The translations under genes and the position numbers were made by a program. 44,050 nt of DNA from Chryseobacterium gleum (GTDB lineage Bacteria; Bacteroidota; Bacteroidia; Flavobacteriales_D; Crocinitomicaceae): NCBI GenBank assembly GCA_945902775.1, contig CAMDMY010000016.1, positions 1 to 44,050 of the forward strand, written 5' to 3'. Each line of letters starts with the position of its first letter. The first letter of the stretch is position 1. The notes below the pieces were generated by a model that saw only the letters and a program-made list of their open reading frames with translations, was not told where the DNA came from and made no database searches. Shown in pieces: positions 17,201 to 26,010 of this stretch.

Positions 17201-17353
17201 TTCTGAATCTTTTTTATGTAGTTTGTCAAAGTCTATTATCTAATGTCTAAAAATCTAATGTTTACTTGTAATTCTCTAAAATTGTGTCTCATCTTTGATT
17301 TTTTTATCTAGCTTTTCAAAAGTCTAATATCTAACGTCTAAAAATCTAATGTC
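17178..17353. repeat. Tandem duplication of about 92 bp with four-helix-bundle 5' remnant
   Basis: Bases 17178-17269 and 17270-17353 are diverged direct copies offset by 92 bases. Each begins with AATTCTCTAAAATT.TGTCTC, the first codons of the four-helix-bundle gene on the minus strand. Each ends with the 28-bp repeat (17230-17257 and 17321-17348). The outer copy therefore keeps the start region of a second gene copy whose body is missing. Confidence 0.8.
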
Positions 17354-17357
17354 TAAT

Positions 17358-19763
17358 TTAATTCCTTAATATTTTTCCATTTTTCACTAGACTCTCAAGT
17401 CTTTCTAAAGTTTTACGTTGCATACAAAGTTCAACGAAAGCTTTTCTTTCAAGATCTAATAAGTATTGTTCAGAAACAACTGTGTTTTCAGATAAATCTC
17501 CTCCGCAAAGAACGTATCCTAATTTTTCAGAGATAACTCTGTCGTGGTCTGACATATAGTTTCCTGAAAGCATAGAATTTGCACCTACATAGATTAAGCC
17601 TAGACCTTCTTGTCCCATTACATTGATGTTTTTAGCTCTTTTTGGAGCTATATATCCCGCATCTGACAATTCTAAACAAGCTGCTTTTGCTCTTGTTAAT
17701 TGGTAATCACGACTAACAACTACTTCATCAATTCCTTCTCTTAGGTAACCTAAATCAAAAGCTTCGTACGCTGAAGTTGAGACAGAAGCTTGACCAATCG
17801 TTAAGAAACGTTGACGTAATCTATTTGTTTTGATGTCACCATCTTTTAATTCGTCAGATAAACGTTTTGCAAATTCTTTCGAACCACCTCCACCTGGGAT
17901 TAATCCTACACCGAATTCTACAAGTCCCATATATAGTTCTGCGTGAGCAACTACTTTATCAGCATGCATCGACATTTCGCAACCTCCACCTAATGCTAAA
18001 TTATGAGGAGCAATAACTACTGGAATATTCGAATAACGAACTCGCATCATTGCATCTTGGAAAACTTTAACTGCAAAATTCAATTCATCTAAATCTTGTT
18101 CAACAGCCAACATAAAAATCATTGCAACATTTGCTCCAGCTGTAAAGTTTTGTCCGGTATTTGAGATAACTAGACCTTTGTAATCTTTTTCAACGATATC
18201 AATTGCTTTGTTTATCCCTTCGATAACTCCACCACCAATCGTATTCATTTTTGTGTGGAATTCTAAATTCAAAATACCATCACCTAAATCTACCAAAGTA
18301 GTATCCGCATTACCCCACACTTTATTTTCAGAACGTAACGCATCTAAAATGATTAGGTCTTCTGTTCCAGGTATAGTTACAAATGATTTTGAAGCAAGAT
18401 CGTAATATTGTTTTTTACCTTTTTCTGTTTGGTAGAATGAAGTTTTGCCAGCTGCTTTCATTTCTTCTAACCATTTTGGAGCAGTTCGGCCAGCATCAGC
18501 AATAAGTTTCAATCCTTTATCTATACCGATAATGTCCCACGTTTCGAAAGGTCCAATTTCCCAACCGAATCCAGCTTTTAAGGCATCATCAATTTTGTAT
18601 AAATCATCTGAAATTTCAGGAAGTCTATTTGCTACATAAGCGAATAATCCACCGAATAATTTTCTGTAAAATTCACCAGCTCTATCTGTTCCAGCGAATA
18701 ACATTTTTGTTCTAGTTTTTAAATCATCTACTGATTTCGTGGTTTCTAGTGTTTCAAATTTTGCTTTGATTGCAGAACGGTATTCTAATGTTTTAAGGTC
18801 TAAAGTAAGAATTTCACTTTTACCATCTGCATTCGTTACTTTTTTGTAAAAACCTTGTTTCGATTTTGAACCTAACCAACCATTTTCTACCATTTTAGAA
18901 ACGTAAGTAGGAAGTTCAAAAAGAGCTTTTTCTTCGTCGTTTGGACAGTTGGCTCTTAATCCGTTTGCTACGTGAACCAATGTATCTAATCCAACAACGT
19001 CACACGTTCTGAAAGTTGCCGATTTTGGTCTACCTAATACAGGTCCAGTTAATTTATCAACTTCTTCTACCGTTAAGCCCATTTCTTCCACTGTATGGAA
19101 AAGAGCCATTATTCCATAAACACCAACTCTATTCGCAATGAAAGCAGGAGTGTCTTTACATAATACAGTCTTTTTACCCAAGAATTTTTGACCATAATTC
19201 ATCAAGAAATCAATTACTTCTTGATTTGTATTTGGAGTTGGGATAATTTCCAATAATTGTAAATAACGTGGCGGATTGAAAAAGTGTGTTCCACAGAAAT
19301 GAGCTTTGAAATCATCACTTCTTCCTTCAAGCATCATATGAATTGGAATTCCAGATGTATTTGAAGATATAAGCGTACCTAATTTACGGTGTTTTTCAAC
19401 TCGCTCAAAAATAAGGTGTTTGATATCTAATCTTTCTACAACTACTTCAATAATCCAATCAGAAGTAGAAATTTTTGACATATCATCGTCAAAGTTCCCA
19501 GTTGTAATTCTTTTAGCGAAAGATTTTCTATAAATCGGAGATGGATTTGATTTAACCGCAAATTCTAAAGACTGATCTACAATTCTATTTTTAACAGAAC
19601 GAGAATCAAGTGTTAACCCTTTTTTTTCTTCTTGAGGTAAAAGTTCTTTTGGTGCAATGTCAAGTAATAAAACTTCGCATCCAATGTTCGCAAAATGACA
19701 CGCAATTCTTGACCCCATCACTCCAGAACCTAGAACTGCTACTTTTTTAATGTATCTATTCAT
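17358..19763 (-). CDS. FadN-type 3-hydroxyacyl-CoA dehydrogenase / enoyl-CoA hydratase
   Basis: This 801-residue multifunctional beta-oxidation protein has the dehydrogenase first and the hydratase last, the order of Bacillus FadN rather than E. coli FadB. The NAD-binding start is VAVLGSGVMGSRIACHFANIG. The 3HCDH C-terminal domains lie near 190-310 and 340-450. The crotonase part includes GLVISNTGQNFTAGANVAM and NLALGGGCEMSMHADK. It hydrates enoyl-CoA and oxidises the product to 3-ketoacyl-CoA for FadA. The nearby thiolase, PaaI-like thioesterase and the acyl-CoA dehydrogenase at 28.2 kb complete a fatty-acid degradation set. I leave the symbol open because fadB and fadN are both used. Confidence 0.93.
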   Translation of the reverse strand: MNRYIKKVAVLGSGVMGSRIACHFANIGCEVLLLDIAPKELLPQEEKKGLTLDSRSVKNRIVDQSLEFAVKSNPSPIYRKSFAKRITTGNFDDDMSKISTSDWIIEVVVERLDIKHLIFERVEKHRKLGTLISSNTSGIPIHMMLEGRSDDFKAHFCGTHFFNPPRYLQLLEIIPTPNTNQEVIDFLMNYGQKFLGKKTVLCKDTPAFIANRVGVYGIMALFHTVEEMGLTVEEVDKLTGPVLGRPKSATFRTCDVVGLDTLVHVANGLRANCPNDEEKALFELPTYVSKMVENGWLGSKSKQGFYKKVTNADGKSEILTLDLKTLEYRSAIKAKFETLETTKSVDDLKTRTKMLFAGTDRAGEFYRKLFGGLFAYVANRLPEISDDLYKIDDALKAGFGWEIGPFETWDIIGIDKGLKLIADAGRTAPKWLEEMKAAGKTSFYQTEKGKKQYYDLASKSFVTIPGTEDLIILDALRSENKVWGNADTTLVDLGDGILNLEFHTKMNTIGGGVIEGINKAIDIVEKDYKGLVISNTGQNFTAGANVAMIFMLAVEQDLDELNFAVKVFQDAMMRVRYSNIPVVIAPHNLALGGGCEMSMHADKVVAHAELYMGLVEFGVGLIPGGGGSKEFAKRLSDELKDGDIKTNRLRQRFLTIGQASVSTSAYEAFDLGYLREGIDEVVVSRDYQLTRAKAACLELSDAGYIAPKRAKNINVMGQEGLGLIYVGANSMLSGNYMSDHDRVISEKLGYVLCGGDLSENTVVSEQYLLDLERKAFVELCMQRKTLERLESLVKNGKILRN

Positions 19764-19880
19764 AAATATATCTTTATACGTTTTGAGTTCTTTTTGAATT
19801 AAATACCTAATGTAAGAAGATATTTAAAACTATACTTAAAAGTAACAAAATAAATTTGAAAGTAATTGGAGTTTTTTCGG

Positions 19881-20048
19881 ACCACAGTGTTAAAATGAGT
19901 TCTTCACGGAGTATCACAAAGTTTATTATCAACTTTGTGGGAAAATGAATTGAGAATAGGATTAAGATTTAATTTAGGAGTAATTCTAATCACTAAACAA
20001 GAACACTGTGTTACTACTCAGTGAAAATAACTCCGTGTCTACTGTGAT
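19881..20048. repeat. Intergenic CACAGTGTT / CACGGAGT words and a 9-bp hairpin
   Basis: The 293-base gap between the FadN-type gene and the thioesterase carries CACAGTGTT (19883) and CACGGAGT (19905). Their reverse complements, AACACTGTG (20002) and ACTCCGTG (20030), appear in the same order rather than nested. A separate hairpin pairs CACAAAGTT (19915-19923) with AACTTTGTG (19931-19939). This resembles degraded intergenic repeat sequence; I see no gene or clear promoter in it. Confidence 0.55.
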
Positions 20049-20056
20049 TAAATAAC

Positions 20057-20464
20057 TCACCAAGTATCAACAGAGATACTTACCGTTCCCTTGAAAATGG
20101 CTATTAATTTTTGATCTTGATTGGTAACAGCTACTTCATAGATTGCGATTGTTTTTCCTCGGTTAATTTCTTTGCAAGTAGCGGTTAAAAAGTCTCCAAT
20201 TTTAGCAGGACGTGTATGAGAAATGGATGTTTCTATGCTCACACATTTATTTCCGTAACTATTGGAGGCAAAAGCCAAAGCGGAATCAGCTATCGAGTAA
20301 CTAATTCCGCCGTGAAGTATTTGAAAGCCGTTCAGCATTTCTTCTATCACCTGACAACTTAATATACAAGTGCCAAGTTCAATTTTATTGATAGTAATAC
20401 CAAGCCATTGACTAAACGCGTCTTTTTCCAGCATCGTGGAAACAATTTGACTTGGAGTTAACAT
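20057..20464 (-). CDS. PaaI-type hotdog-fold thioesterase
   Basis: The 135-residue protein has the hotdog thioesterase pattern, with NGFQILHGGISYSIADSALAFAS covering the HGG...D active-site region. RPAKIGDFLTATC and a final IFKGTVSI strand follow. Such enzymes hydrolyse acyl- or aryl-CoA thioesters. It is on the same strand as, and upstream of, the FadN-type gene, consistent with acyl-CoA metabolism, but a 293-base repeat-bearing gap lies between. It starts 12 bases after the upstream acidic protein, so those two are probably co-transcribed. Confidence 0.85.
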   Translation of the reverse strand: MLTPSQIVSTMLEKDAFSQWLGITINKIELGTCILSCQVIEEMLNGFQILHGGISYSIADSALAFASNSYGNKCVSIETSISHTRPAKIGDFLTATCKEINRGKTIAIYEVAVTNQDQKLIAIFKGTVSISVDTW

Positions 20465-20476
20465 TGTTATAACTAA

Positions 20477-20962
20477 TTAATTTTCAGCAATGATTGCTCT
20501 ACCCATTAAGGTAATCATCGCCAAAGTAACAATGAATAATTGAGTAGCCGTTTCGTCGTCTAAACTCGTTCCGTCCACATCTTCTGTACTGATTTCCATT
20601 GCCATAAATTGAGCAAGATCAGGTTGGTCACAGAATGATTCTAGAACTTCCTCATCGTCATTTTCGAAATATAAATCCAACATTTGGAAATAAGGCTCTT
20701 CGAAAGCATCAATATCTTCTTCAGTTATTGTTCTTATTCTTAATCCTTCTTGTGCAAATGTTTCACAAAGTAGGCAGTAATAATAAATTAAAAGTCCTTC
20801 TAATTTTTCATTCTCATACTCCAAAGCAGCTGACATCACATATCCTAAAAGTGTTTCTTGTGCTAAAGCATATGTTTCGGATAATCTTTCTAAACCATCA
20901 TCGTCAAGATTATCTACTTTTTTAATGGCTGCTTCTATACTTTTTAATGATACGTGCTTCAT
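20477..20962 (-). CDS. Acidic all-helical protein of unknown function
   Basis: I do not recognise this 161-residue protein. It is strongly acidic, with runs such as LDDDGLERL, ITEEDIDAFEE and FENDDEEVLE, and is predicted mostly helical. It has no signal peptide; the C-terminal stretch TQLFIVTLAMITLMGRAII is hydrophobic enough to be a membrane helix or a buried core helix. It probably shares a transcript with the thioesterase gene. A TAnnTTTG promoter match lies 29 bases upstream of its start. Confidence 0.75.
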   Translation of the reverse strand: MKHVSLKSIEAAIKKVDNLDDDGLERLSETYALAQETLLGYVMSAALEYENEKLEGLLIYYYCLLCETFAQEGLRIRTITEEDIDAFEEPYFQMLDLYFENDDEEVLESFCDQPDLAQFMAMEISTEDVDGTSLDDETATQLFIVTLAMITLMGRAIIAEN

Positions 20963-20990
20963 GATGTGTTTATTTGTGTTTTTACGGTTG

Positions 20991-20998
20991 CAAAAGTA
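20991..20998 (-). promoter_or_regulatory. Candidate -7 element for the acidic protein / thioesterase pair
   Basis: On the minus strand this reads TACTTTTG, a full match to TAnnTTTG, 29 bases upstream of the start codon at 20962. No clear -33 TTG is seen. Confidence 0.45.
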
Positions 20999-21023
20999 AG
21001 TTTTTAAATCAGGAATTCAGTAA

Positions 21024-21479
21024 TTAGGAGCTCGCTAAATTCAACCAAGCATAATAATTATTTTCCGAATCAATCTCAAAACCAGCTTTTGGGTACAAAT
21101 TATTACCAATTGTATTTAACTTGGAAGTTTCGAGAGTCAGTTGACAAGCATTTGTTTCTATACATAGTTGTTTAGCCGCTTCAATTAATTGAACAGAAAA
21201 ACCTTGACCTCGATAATCGGGATGGACAAATAAGTCGTTCAATAACCAAAGTCGTTTCATTCGAGTGGAAGAGAATAGAGGATACAATTGAACAAAACCG
21301 ACGATATTTGATTTTGAGCTAGCAACAAAAATTTCGGATTCATTATTTTTAAATCGTTCTTTTAAAAATGTCTTTCCTGCTTCTAAATCTGATGTTTTAC
21401 CATAAAATTGACGGTATAAATCAAATAATTGTGAAAGCGGAAGTAGATCTGTAAGTGTTGCTTTTCTGATTGTTGTCAT
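21024..21479 (-). CDS. GNAT-family N-acetyltransferase
   Basis: The 151-residue protein has the GNAT fold marks: the N-terminal IRKATLTDLLPL strand, LNDLFVHPDYRGQGFSVQLIEAA with the acetyl-CoA pyrophosphate loop (RGQGFS in place of the usual RGxGxG/A), and a final strand before YAWLNL. The substrate cannot be told from sequence. The gene starts about 20 bases from the left inverted-repeat element of the AAA_14 ATPase. A near-match promoter word (CATATTTG, minus strand) falls inside that element. Confidence 0.88.
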   Translation of the reverse strand: MTTIRKATLTDLLPLSQLFDLYRQFYGKTSDLEAGKTFLKERFKNNESEIFVASSKSNIVGFVQLYPLFSSTRMKRLWLLNDLFVHPDYRGQGFSVQLIEAAKQLCIETNACQLTLETSKLNTIGNNLYPKAGFEIDSENNYYAWLNLASS

Positions 21480-21498
21480 TTATTTTACATTTTAATTA

Positions 21499-21535
21499 TT
21501 CTTTACAAATATGGAATTATATTCCGAAATTGTTA
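21499..21535. repeat. Left inverted-repeat element beside the AAA_14 ATPase gene
   Basis: The element contains CTTTACAAATATGGAAT, then ATTCCGAAATTGT (21521-21533). The second half is the exact reverse complement of the 13-bp ACAATTTCGGAAT in the element at the other end of the gene (22721-22733). The element is itself an imperfect palindrome with a TAT centre. Confidence 0.7.
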
Positions 21536-21540
21536 TTTTT

Positions 21541-22695
21541 TTAAACTTTAATATCTTTCCAACTTAATACTGAATATTCGGATAATGGATAACTATCATT
21601 TCCACCATAAACTAAATAAGAGGTTTTGTTTTTTGAATCTGATATTTTATTGTAGTAATTTAATCCTTTAAAAAAGTCTTTTTGTATAGTTTTTGAAGAT
21701 TTAATTTCATAAGAATAGATGTCTTCACCTCTTTCTTCGATACAATCAATTTCGTTTCCTGTATTGTCTCTCCAGAAGTATAACTTTGGTTGAAGACCTT
21801 TATTTAAATTAGTTTTAAGCATTTCTAAAATAATTAAATTTTCAAATAATGCTCCTTTTGCCCAATGTAAATCTAGTGAGTCTTCATCTTGTATTCCTAA
21901 TAAATTGCTTGCTAATCCTGTGTCGTAAAAATATAATTTTGGTGTTTTTACAATTCTTTTATTAAAGTTTTTATGATGTGGTTGTAAGAAAAAAACTATA
22001 AAACTTGCTTCTAGTATTGAGAACCAAGACTTTACAGTTTTCTGATCAACTCCTAATTCGTTTGATATGTTGTTGAAATTAATCAATTGACCTACTCTGC
22101 CTGCTACAATTTTCATGAATTTTTGAAAAATTGAAGTGTTTGATATGTTTACTATTTGTCTAACATCTCTTTCTACATATGTCTGGATATAGGAAGGAAA
22201 ATAGAAAGTTGGATTTATATCTTTTTCATAAATTCTAGGATAAAACCCATTAAATAAATAATGATTTGAATCTTCATGCCAATAATTTGTATTTTTTAAT
22301 TCTGAAATACTTAATGGTAAAAGGTGAGTAATGTAAACTCTTCCAGCTAAACTTTGTGCTATTTTTTGAAGTAAAAGAAAGTTTTGAGACCCTGTTAATA
22401 TGAATTCCCCATCTTTTTTATTTTCGTCACTGATTACTTGAATATATGAAAATAATTCAGGAAATAATTGAACTTCGTCTATTATGATTCCTTTCGAATG
22501 TCTTGTTAAAAATGATTGAGGATCCATTTTTGCTCTTTCTAAAATGGATGGATTTTCAAGATTGTAATAATCATAGTCAGGAAAACAAACTTTTGCTAAA
22601 GTAGTTTTTCCACTTTGACGAGGTCCAGTTATAGAAATGATTGGCATTTTTTTAGCCATATCTATGATTGTGCTTTGTAATTCTCGTTTAATCAT
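21541..22695 (-). CDS. AAA_14 / DUF4143 family ATPase
   Basis: The 384-residue protein has the common AAA_14 plus DUF4143 layout. The Walker A motif is GPRQSGKTT (residues 24-32, Lys30), Walker B is GIIIDEVQLFPEL, and a sensor-like LTGSQNF follows. The C-terminal DUF4143 part has YFWRDNTGNEIDCIEE, a nuclease-like GxEID...E arrangement. The family is often present in many copies and its role is unknown; a DNA-related or toxin-antitoxin-like role has been suspected. Inverted-repeat elements lie on both sides, one touching the stop and one 17 bases before the start, which suggests a mobile unit or a self-controlled gene. Confidence 0.88.
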   Translation of the reverse strand: MIKRELQSTIIDMAKKMPIISITGPRQSGKTTLAKVCFPDYDYYNLENPSILERAKMDPQSFLTRHSKGIIIDEVQLFPELFSYIQVISDENKKDGEFILTGSQNFLLLQKIAQSLAGRVYITHLLPLSISELKNTNYWHEDSNHYLFNGFYPRIYEKDINPTFYFPSYIQTYVERDVRQIVNISNTSIFQKFMKIVAGRVGQLINFNNISNELGVDQKTVKSWFSILEASFIVFFLQPHHKNFNKRIVKTPKLYFYDTGLASNLLGIQDEDSLDLHWAKGALFENLIILEMLKTNLNKGLQPKLYFWRDNTGNEIDCIEERGEDIYSYEIKSSKTIQKDFFKGLNYYNKISDSKNKTSYLVYGGNDSYPLSEYSVLSWKDIKV

Positions 22696-22711
22696 AAATC
22701 AAATATATAAC

Positions 22712-22758
22712 AATTTCTTTACAATTTCGGAATTTCATTCTGAAATTGTAAAGAAATT
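22712..22758. repeat. Right inverted-repeat element: near-perfect 22-bp hairpin
   Basis: Bases 22712-22733 and 22737-22758 are reverse complements at 21 of 22 positions, the odd one being a G-T pair, around a 3-base loop. The hairpin lies just upstream of the ATPase start on the minus strand. Its inner 13 bp recur inverted beyond the gene's other end at 21521-21533. Confidence 0.85.
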
Positions 22759-22908
22759 AATAAAAACTAAAATTTAAATTTATTAACTCTGTAAACTCTT
22801 ACATTAAATAAATATCATAAGTTCTCTCTTTTTAGCTTACCTTTACGCCAATTATACTCCTTGAGGTTCTTAAAAGTTCAAATAGGAGAACCGATAGAAA
22901 AACAATTT

Positions 22909-24207
22909 ATGACATTTGAACAATTAGATCTTATAGAGCCGATCTTAAACGCTCTAAAAAACGAAGGATATACAACCCCAACCCCAATTCAAGAAAAATC
23001 AATTCCAATTATATTAAAAGGTGGTGATTTATTAGGATGTGCTCAAACTGGTACAGGTAAAACTGCTGCATTCGCTATTCCGATTATACAACAATTGTAC
23101 AATCAAAAAGGAGATGACAGAGGACCAAGAAAAATTAAAGCATTGATTATCACTCCAACAAGAGAATTGGCAATTCAAATCAATGAAAGTTTTAATAATT
23201 ACGGGAAAGGAACAAATTTACGTTCAACTGTAATTTTTGGAGGTGTTCCTCAAAATCCACAAGTAAATGCTTTAAAAGCTGGTGTTGAAATTTTAATTGC
23301 AACTCCAGGTAGATTATTAGATTTAATCGGCCAAGGATTTATTAAATTAAACGATGTAGGTATTTTCGTTTTAGATGAAGCGGATAGAATGCTGGATATG
23401 GGATTTGTTCACGATGTGAAGAAACTTTTGAAAGTGATTCCTGCTAAACGTCAGTCTCTTTTCTTCTCTGCCACTATGCCAGAATCTATTATGGTTTTAG
23501 CAAGTACTATCTTGACAAATCCAGATAAAGTTGAAGTTACACCTGTTTCTTCTACAGCAGAAACGATTCAACAAGAGTTGTTTTATGTAGACAATGCGAA
23601 CAAAAAAGATTTATTGATTCATACTTTACTAGATAAATCGATTATCACAGCTTTGGTTTTCACTAGAACGAAACACGGAGCAGATAAAGTGGTTAAAATT
23701 TTAACAAAAGAAGGAATTACAGCGGAAGCAATTCACGGAAATAAATCTCAAAATGCACGTCAAAGAGCATTGAAAAATTTCAAAGATCACACAACACGAG
23801 TTCTTGTAGCAACTGATATTGCAGCGCGTGGAATTGATATTGATGAATTAGCATTTGTTATTAATTACGAGATTCCTAATATTCCTGAAACCTACGTTCA
23901 CCGTATTGGAAGAACAGGTCGAGCAGGTGCTAATGGAAAAGCAATTACATTTTGTGACGTTGAAGAAAGAGAATATTTGAGAGATATTCAAAAATTAATT
24001 GATATACAATTGCCTGTAAATGAGAATCATCCATTTCCAGCACAAAATTTAATTCCAGAAGGAAAAGCGAAAGCAGCTCCTCAAGCTAGAAATCAACGTC
24101 CATCGAATCCAAATAAAAGACCACAAGGAAATAAAAAAGCGGGAGATAGTGTGCCGAAAACAGATAAAAACCCAAAGAAAAAATGGTCTTGGCAAGGAAG
24201 TAAATAG
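22909..24207 (+). CDS. rhlE: RhlE-type DEAD-box RNA helicase
   Basis: This ATP-dependent RNA helicase opens RNA duplexes in ribosome assembly or RNA turnover. All core motifs are present: the Q-motif [44 protein letters not shown], and [10 protein letters not shown] in the second RecA domain. The last ~50 residues are basic and disordered, rich in Lys, Arg, Asn and Gln, as in RhlE proteins. I prefer ATG 22909 (432 residues, MTFEQLDL...) over an in-frame TTG at 22861, because the helicase similarity begins there. Confidence 0.93.
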   Translation: MTFEQLDLIEPILNALKNEGYTTPTPIQEKSIPIILKGGDLLGCAQTGTGKTAAFAIPIIQQLYNQKGDDRGPRKIKALIITPTRELAIQINESFNNYGKGTNLRSTVIFGGVPQNPQVNALKAGVEILIATPGRLLDLIGQGFIKLNDVGIFVLDEADRMLDMGFVHDVKKLLKVIPAKRQSLFFSATMPESIMVLASTILTNPDKVEVTPVSSTAETIQQELFYVDNANKKDLLIHTLLDKSIITALVFTRTKHGADKVVKILTKEGITAEAIHGNKSQNARQRALKNFKDHTTRVLVATDIAARGIDIDELAFVINYEIPNIPETYVHRIGRTGRAGANGKAITFCDVEEREYLRDIQKLIDIQLPVNENHPFPAQNLIPEGKAKAAPQARNQRPSNPNKRPQGNKKAGDSVPKTDKNPKKKWSWQGSK

Positions 24208-24287
24208 TAGTTATTAGTTGTTAGGTTTTAGTTGTTGCTTAAATCAATTTGTTTTTTTGTAATTTTAGTAGTTAAAACGATCATAAA

Positions 24288-26009
24288 ATGAATCTTTTAC
24301 AACTTCAGGAAATAGTAAAGAATGGTGAAAGTGTCTCTGTTGAGTTTAAAACCTGTAAGGATAAACTCAACAAGGATGCATTTGATTCTATTTGTGCATT
24401 TCTAAATCGTAGTGGCGGGCATTTATTATTGGGTGTAAATGATAAAAAAGAAGTTACAGGTGTTGATGAAGTAGCGGTTCAAAAGATACTAGATACATTA
24501 GTTGTAAATGCTAATAATCCTCAAAAATTAAATCCACCATACTATTTATCTCCACAAGTTTTTGAGGTAAATGAGAAAAAAGTGATCTCAATCTATGTTC
24601 CTGAAAGTTCTCAAGTGCATAGTACTTCAGGGAAAACTTATGATAGAAATGAAGATGGCGATTTTAACATAACCAATCATTCAGATTTAGTGACTCAACT
24701 TTATTTGAGAAAGCAGAAAACATACTCAGAGAATCAAGTATTTCCATTCGTTCAAATCACTGATTTCAAACTTACACTATTTGATCGTATTCGAAGTTTA
24801 GCTAGAAATCAACGACCAAATCATCCGTGGTTAGAATTGAATAATGAAGAATTAATGAAATCAGCAGGTTTGTATAAGAAAGATATGCAAACTGGAAAGG
24901 AAGGTTTTACACTAGCTGGTATTTTATTATTGGGTACAGAAGAGTTGATTTTGAGTGTTTTACCACATTATAAAATCGATGCAATCTTGCGTATTGAAAA
25001 TGAAGATCGTTACGACGATCGAGATGATATTCGCTTGAATTTGATTGAAAGTTACGATCGTTTAATGGGTTTTATTGGGAAACATTTACCTGAAAAATTT
25101 CATTTAGAAGGAGGTCAACGTGTAAATGTACGTGATAAGTTATTTAGAGAGATAATAGGCAATTTACTTGTTCATAGAGAGTATATAAGTCCGTTTCCAG
25201 CAAAATTAATTGTTGATAAATTAAAAGTCTCAACAGAAAATTGGAATAAACCACATTTTATAGGAAATATCGATCCAAGTACTTTTTCTCCATTTCCTAA
25301 AAACCCGATGATAGCTCGTTTTTTTAAAGAAATTGGTTGGGTAGATGAATTAGGTTCAGGTGTTAGAAATACGTATAAGTTTTGCGAATTATACACACCT
25401 GAAACACATCCAGTATTTATTGAAGGAGATATTTTTAAAGCGATAATTCCATTAGATAAAATGACTACCCAAGTTACTACCCAAATGACTACCCAAGTTG
25501 GTACCCAAGTTACTACCCAAATGACTACCCAAATGGATAGTCAAAAAATAACGGAAAGTATTCTTGAATTATTGATTGAGAACCCTGAATTAAGTCGAAA
25601 GAATTTAACAGAAATGTTAGGGGGTATCACTGAAGACGGCGTAAGGTATCATTTAGACAAACTGAAAAAAGACGGTAAAATAAAGCGTTCAGGAACTACT
25701 AACGGATATTGGATTGTGATTTTAGATAGAGAAAAATGGACTACCCAAGTTACTACCCAAGTTACTACCCAAGTTGGAGTTCAAAACACTACCCAAGATA
25801 CTACCCAAATCGACAGTCAAAACACTTCAAAAAGGATTCTTGATTTGTTGTCAAAAACACCTAATTTAAGTAGGAGAGATTTGTCAGAATTATTAGGGGA
25901 TATTACTGAAGATGGAGTGAAATATCATCTAGATAAATTAAAACAAGAAGGAATTATAAAGCGCGAAGGAACAACAAGAGGTTCTTGGAAGATATTAGTA
26001 AAGAAATAA
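24288..26009 (+). CDS. AlbA_2 (Schlafen-like) regulator with TTQ repeats and two winged helices
   Basis: The 573-residue protein begins with an AlbA_2 domain (about 10-130: SVEFKTCKDKLNKDAFDSICAFLN, then GGHLLLGVNDK). A GHKL-like ATPase part follows near 280-365 (IIGNLLVHREYISPFPAKL, then DELGSGVRNTYK). Two similar modules end the protein, each a tract of TTQV/TTQM four-residue repeats followed by a winged helix (LSRKNLTEMLGGITEDGVRYHLDKL and LSRRDLSELLGDITEDGVKYHLDKL). The repeats are clear in DNA as 12-bp units around ACTACCCAA. It likely acts as a DNA-binding regulator. A one-base gap separates it from the next helicase gene, so the two are co-transcribed. Confidence 0.88.
   Translation: MNLLQLQEIVKNGESVSVEFKTCKDKLNKDAFDSICAFLNRSGGHLLLGVNDKKEVTGVDEVAVQKILDTLVVNANNPQKLNPPYYLSPQVFEVNEKKVISIYVPESSQVHSTSGKTYDRNEDGDFNITNHSDLVTQLYLRKQKTYSENQVFPFVQITDFKLTLFDRIRSLARNQRPNHPWLELNNEELMKSAGLYKKDMQTGKEGFTLAGILLLGTEELILSVLPHYKIDAILRIENEDRYDDRDDIRLNLIESYDRLMGFIGKHLPEKFHLEGGQRVNVRDKLFREIIGNLLVHREYISPFPAKLIVDKLKVSTENWNKPHFIGNIDPSTFSPFPKNPMIARFFKEIGWVDELGSGVRNTYKFCELYTPETHPVFIEGDIFKAIIPLDKMTTQVTTQMTTQVGTQVTTQMTTQMDSQKITESILELLIENPELSRKNLTEMLGGITEDGVRYHLDKLKKDGKIKRSGTTNGYWIVILDREKWTTQVTTQVTTQVGVQNTTQDTTQIDSQNTSKRILDLLSKTPNLSRRDLSELLGDITEDGVKYHLDKLKQEGIIKREGTTRGSWKILVKK
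25461..25544 (+). repeat. 12-bp coding repeat tract 1 (TTQV/TTQM units)
   Basis: Seven four-codon units, each ending in CAA, encode MTTQ, VTTQ, MTTQ, VGTQ, VTTQ, MTTQ and MDSQ. The core word ACTACCCAA is nearly unchanged, so the tract is likely to gain or lose units by slippage. It leads into the first winged helix. Confidence 0.9.
25740..25820 (+). repeat. 12-bp coding repeat tract 2
   Basis: A second tract encodes TTQ units followed by VTTQ, VTTQ, VGVQ, NTTQ, DTTQ and IDSQ, again with ACTACCCAA cores. It precedes the second winged helix. Both tracts end in an acidic DSQ unit, showing that tract and helix were duplicated together. Confidence 0.9.
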
Positions 26010-26010
26010 G

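Noticed and set aside
22700-22707. TATATTTG (minus strand) as promoter of the AAA_14 ATPase
   Set aside because: It lies only a few bases before the start codon, which would leave almost no leader; the hairpin beside it is the stronger signal.
22861-22908. TTG start for the RhlE helicase
   Set aside because: The extra 16 residues do not resemble the family, and an ATG at 22909 begins exactly at the conserved region.
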